Assembly: GCF_001021555.1 (NCBI RefSeq)
Contig: NZ_LDCP01000003.1
Coordinates: 310,001-374,000 of the forward strand
Origin: Aurantiacibacter marinus
GTDB lineage: Bacteria > Pseudomonadota > Alphaproteobacteria > Sphingomonadales > Sphingomonadaceae
Direction of reading: 5' to 3'
Length of the DNA stretch: 64,000 bases
The stretch's first letter is position 1; every line of letters starts with the position of its first letter. The position numbers and the translations under genes were made by a program. This document shows positions 62,914-64,000 of this stretch, in pieces. The notes below the pieces were generated by a model, which worked only from the letters and a program-made list of their open reading frames with translations, ran no database searches and had not been told where the DNA came from.

Positions 62914-64000
62914 ATGTCCGACACTTACGACTTCGACCTTTTCACCATCGGTGCCGGATCGGGGGGCGTTCGCGCCAGCCGCGTATCTGCTGCGCACGGC
63001 GCAAAGGTTGCAATCGCAGAGGAGCACCGTGTTGGCGGCACATGCGTCATCCGTGGCTGTGTGCCGAAGAAGATGCTCGTCTACGGCGCCCATTTCGCGG
63101 AAGACCTGGAAGACTGTAAGCGGTTTGGCTGGGAGATTGGCGAGCGCAGCTTCGACTGGAAAGTGCTCCGCGACAACGTACTGGATGATGTGAAGCGGAT
63201 CGAGGGTGCATACACGGAAACGCTGGACAACCACGATGTCACCATCTTCAAAGAACGCGCAGAGCTTACCGGACCGCACGAAATCACGCTGGCTAGCGGC
63301 AAGGTCGTCACGGCGAAATATATCCTGATCGCTACCGGCGCGAGGCCCCGCCTGCCCGAATGTCAGGGCGCGAACCACGGCATTACATCCAACGAGGCAT
63401 TTCACCTGGATAAGTTGCCAGAGCGGATCGTCATCGCGGGCGGCGGTTATATCGCCAATGAATTTGCCGGTATTTTCAATGAATTCGGTTGCAAGGTTAC
63501 CTTGGTCAATCGCGGCGACACATTGCTACGCAGTTATGATGAGGCGGTGCGTGACCGTCTGCTGCAAATCTCTATGACCAAGGGCATCGACTTCAAATTC
63601 AACACCGTGTTCGAAACCGTCAAACCGTGCGATGACGGCGGCTTCCTGGTCAAAATGTCTGATTGCGATGAAGAACGTGTCGATCAAGTGATGTGGGCGG
63701 TGGGACGCGTACCCAACATTGAAGGCCTCGGGTTGGACAAAGCCGGGATCGAAGTAGGCGAGGGCGGCGAAATCAAGGTCGACCGGTTCAGCAAGACCAA
63801 CGTCGATCACATCTATGCCGTCGGCGACGTAACAGACCGCGTGCAGTTGACGCCTGTTGCAATCCGCGAAGGACAGGCCTTTGCAGACACTGTTTTTGGC
63901 GGGCTGGAACCTGTGGCAGTAGACCATTCCTGTGTTCCAAGTGCTGTGTTCAGCCATCCGCCAATTGCGGCTGTAGGAATGACGGAAGGCGAAGCGAAGA
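62914..64000 (+). CDS. gor: Glutathione reductase (3' end outside window)
   Basis: NADPH-dependent FAD enzyme reducing glutathione disulfide. The frame from ATG 62914 (aaggagcc upstream) is open to the window end: FAD motif GAGSGGVRASR, redox pair in GGTCVIRGCVPKK, NADPH loop GGGYIANEF with an Arg in NRGDTLLRSYD, and AVGDVT. About 360 of some 450 residues are present. Confidence 0.93.
   Translation, partial: MSDTYDFDLFTIGAGSGGVRASRVSAAHGAKVAIAEEHRVGGTCVIRGCVPKKMLVYGAHFAEDLEDCKRFGWEIGERSFDWKVLRDNVLDDVKRIEGAYTETLDNHDVTIFKERAELTGPHEITLASGKVVTAKYILIATGARPRLPECQGANHGITSNEAFHLDKLPERIVIAGGGYIANEFAGIFNEFGCKVTLVNRGDTLLRSYDEAVRDRLLQISMTKGIDFKFNTVFETVKPCDDGGFLVKMSDCDEERVDQVMWAVGRVPNIEGLGLDKAGIEVGEGGEIKVDRFSKTNVDHIYAVGDVTDRVQLTPVAIREGQAFADTVFGGLEPVAVDHSCVPSAVFSHPPIAAVGMTEGEAK

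Overview
The window reads as a chromosomal segment of an alphaproteobacterium, most likely Sphingomonadales close to the Erythrobacter/Altererythrobacter group. That placement is my inference from recognisable protein sequences: a C4-type 5-aminolevulinate synthase, an alanine-racemase-fold ornithine decarboxylase, a bacterial deoxyhypusine-synthase-like protein and many GTG/TTG starts. I ran no database search. About 60 protein genes, one tRNA-Met gene and no rRNA, CRISPR array, transposase or integrase are visible.

Layout. 1-3409: the end of a cytochrome c maturation operon (ccmF cut by the window edge, then ccmG, ccmH, ccmI joined by ATGA overlaps). 3507-6770: Kup potassium transporter and an APC permease. 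6777-10337 (minus): dapF-mtaB-ftsY-yciB. 10401-14614: a GGDEF/EAL protein, an EVE-domain protein, a ThDP enzyme and a small unknown ORF. 14620-19910: LplT-like MFS, pgsA, a zinc alcohol dehydrogenase, a beta-lactamase-like lipoprotein and an OxyR paired with RNase D. 21265-27429: aspS, a secreted TPR protein, then acpP-fabF-mltG and a 2'-5' RNA ligase-like protein.

27426-32156 is the accessory part. An intact tRNA-Met (27502-27578) is followed by a methyltransferase, a small lipoprotein and a broken SDR gene. A decayed tRNA copy (29601-29669) comes next, then a selenium-binding-protein-like gene, a second tRNA 3' fragment (31014-31046), and a secreted protein closed by two terminators. This looks like layered, worn insertions at a tRNA gene. 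Just beyond it, a perfect FNR-type palindrome (32691-32704) sits upstream of a SpoIIAA-like STAS gene.

33394-37370: a trehalose cluster (otsB, GH15 glycosidase, otsA). 37384-39847: response regulator, two tandem MAPEG proteins and a PLP dehydratase. 39997-44068: polyamine-related genes (DHS-like protein and ornithine decarboxylase) with a divergent DUF3137/lemA pair between them. The decarboxylase has a leader holding a tiny upstream ORF and a hairpin over its ribosome binding site, the most interesting regulatory candidate here. 44212-47757 (minus): GGDEF-EAL-PilZ protein and hemA. 47879-54223: murI, then plsY-dprA, and topA with a small unknown protein and a deacetylase-like lipoprotein. 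54220-56686 (minus): lepB-rnc-era. 56788-60618: pgi, tspO and a DEAD-box helicase. 60686-64000: a PAP2/Aur1-like enzyme, a SIR2-like protein, and glutathione reductase, which runs off the right edge.
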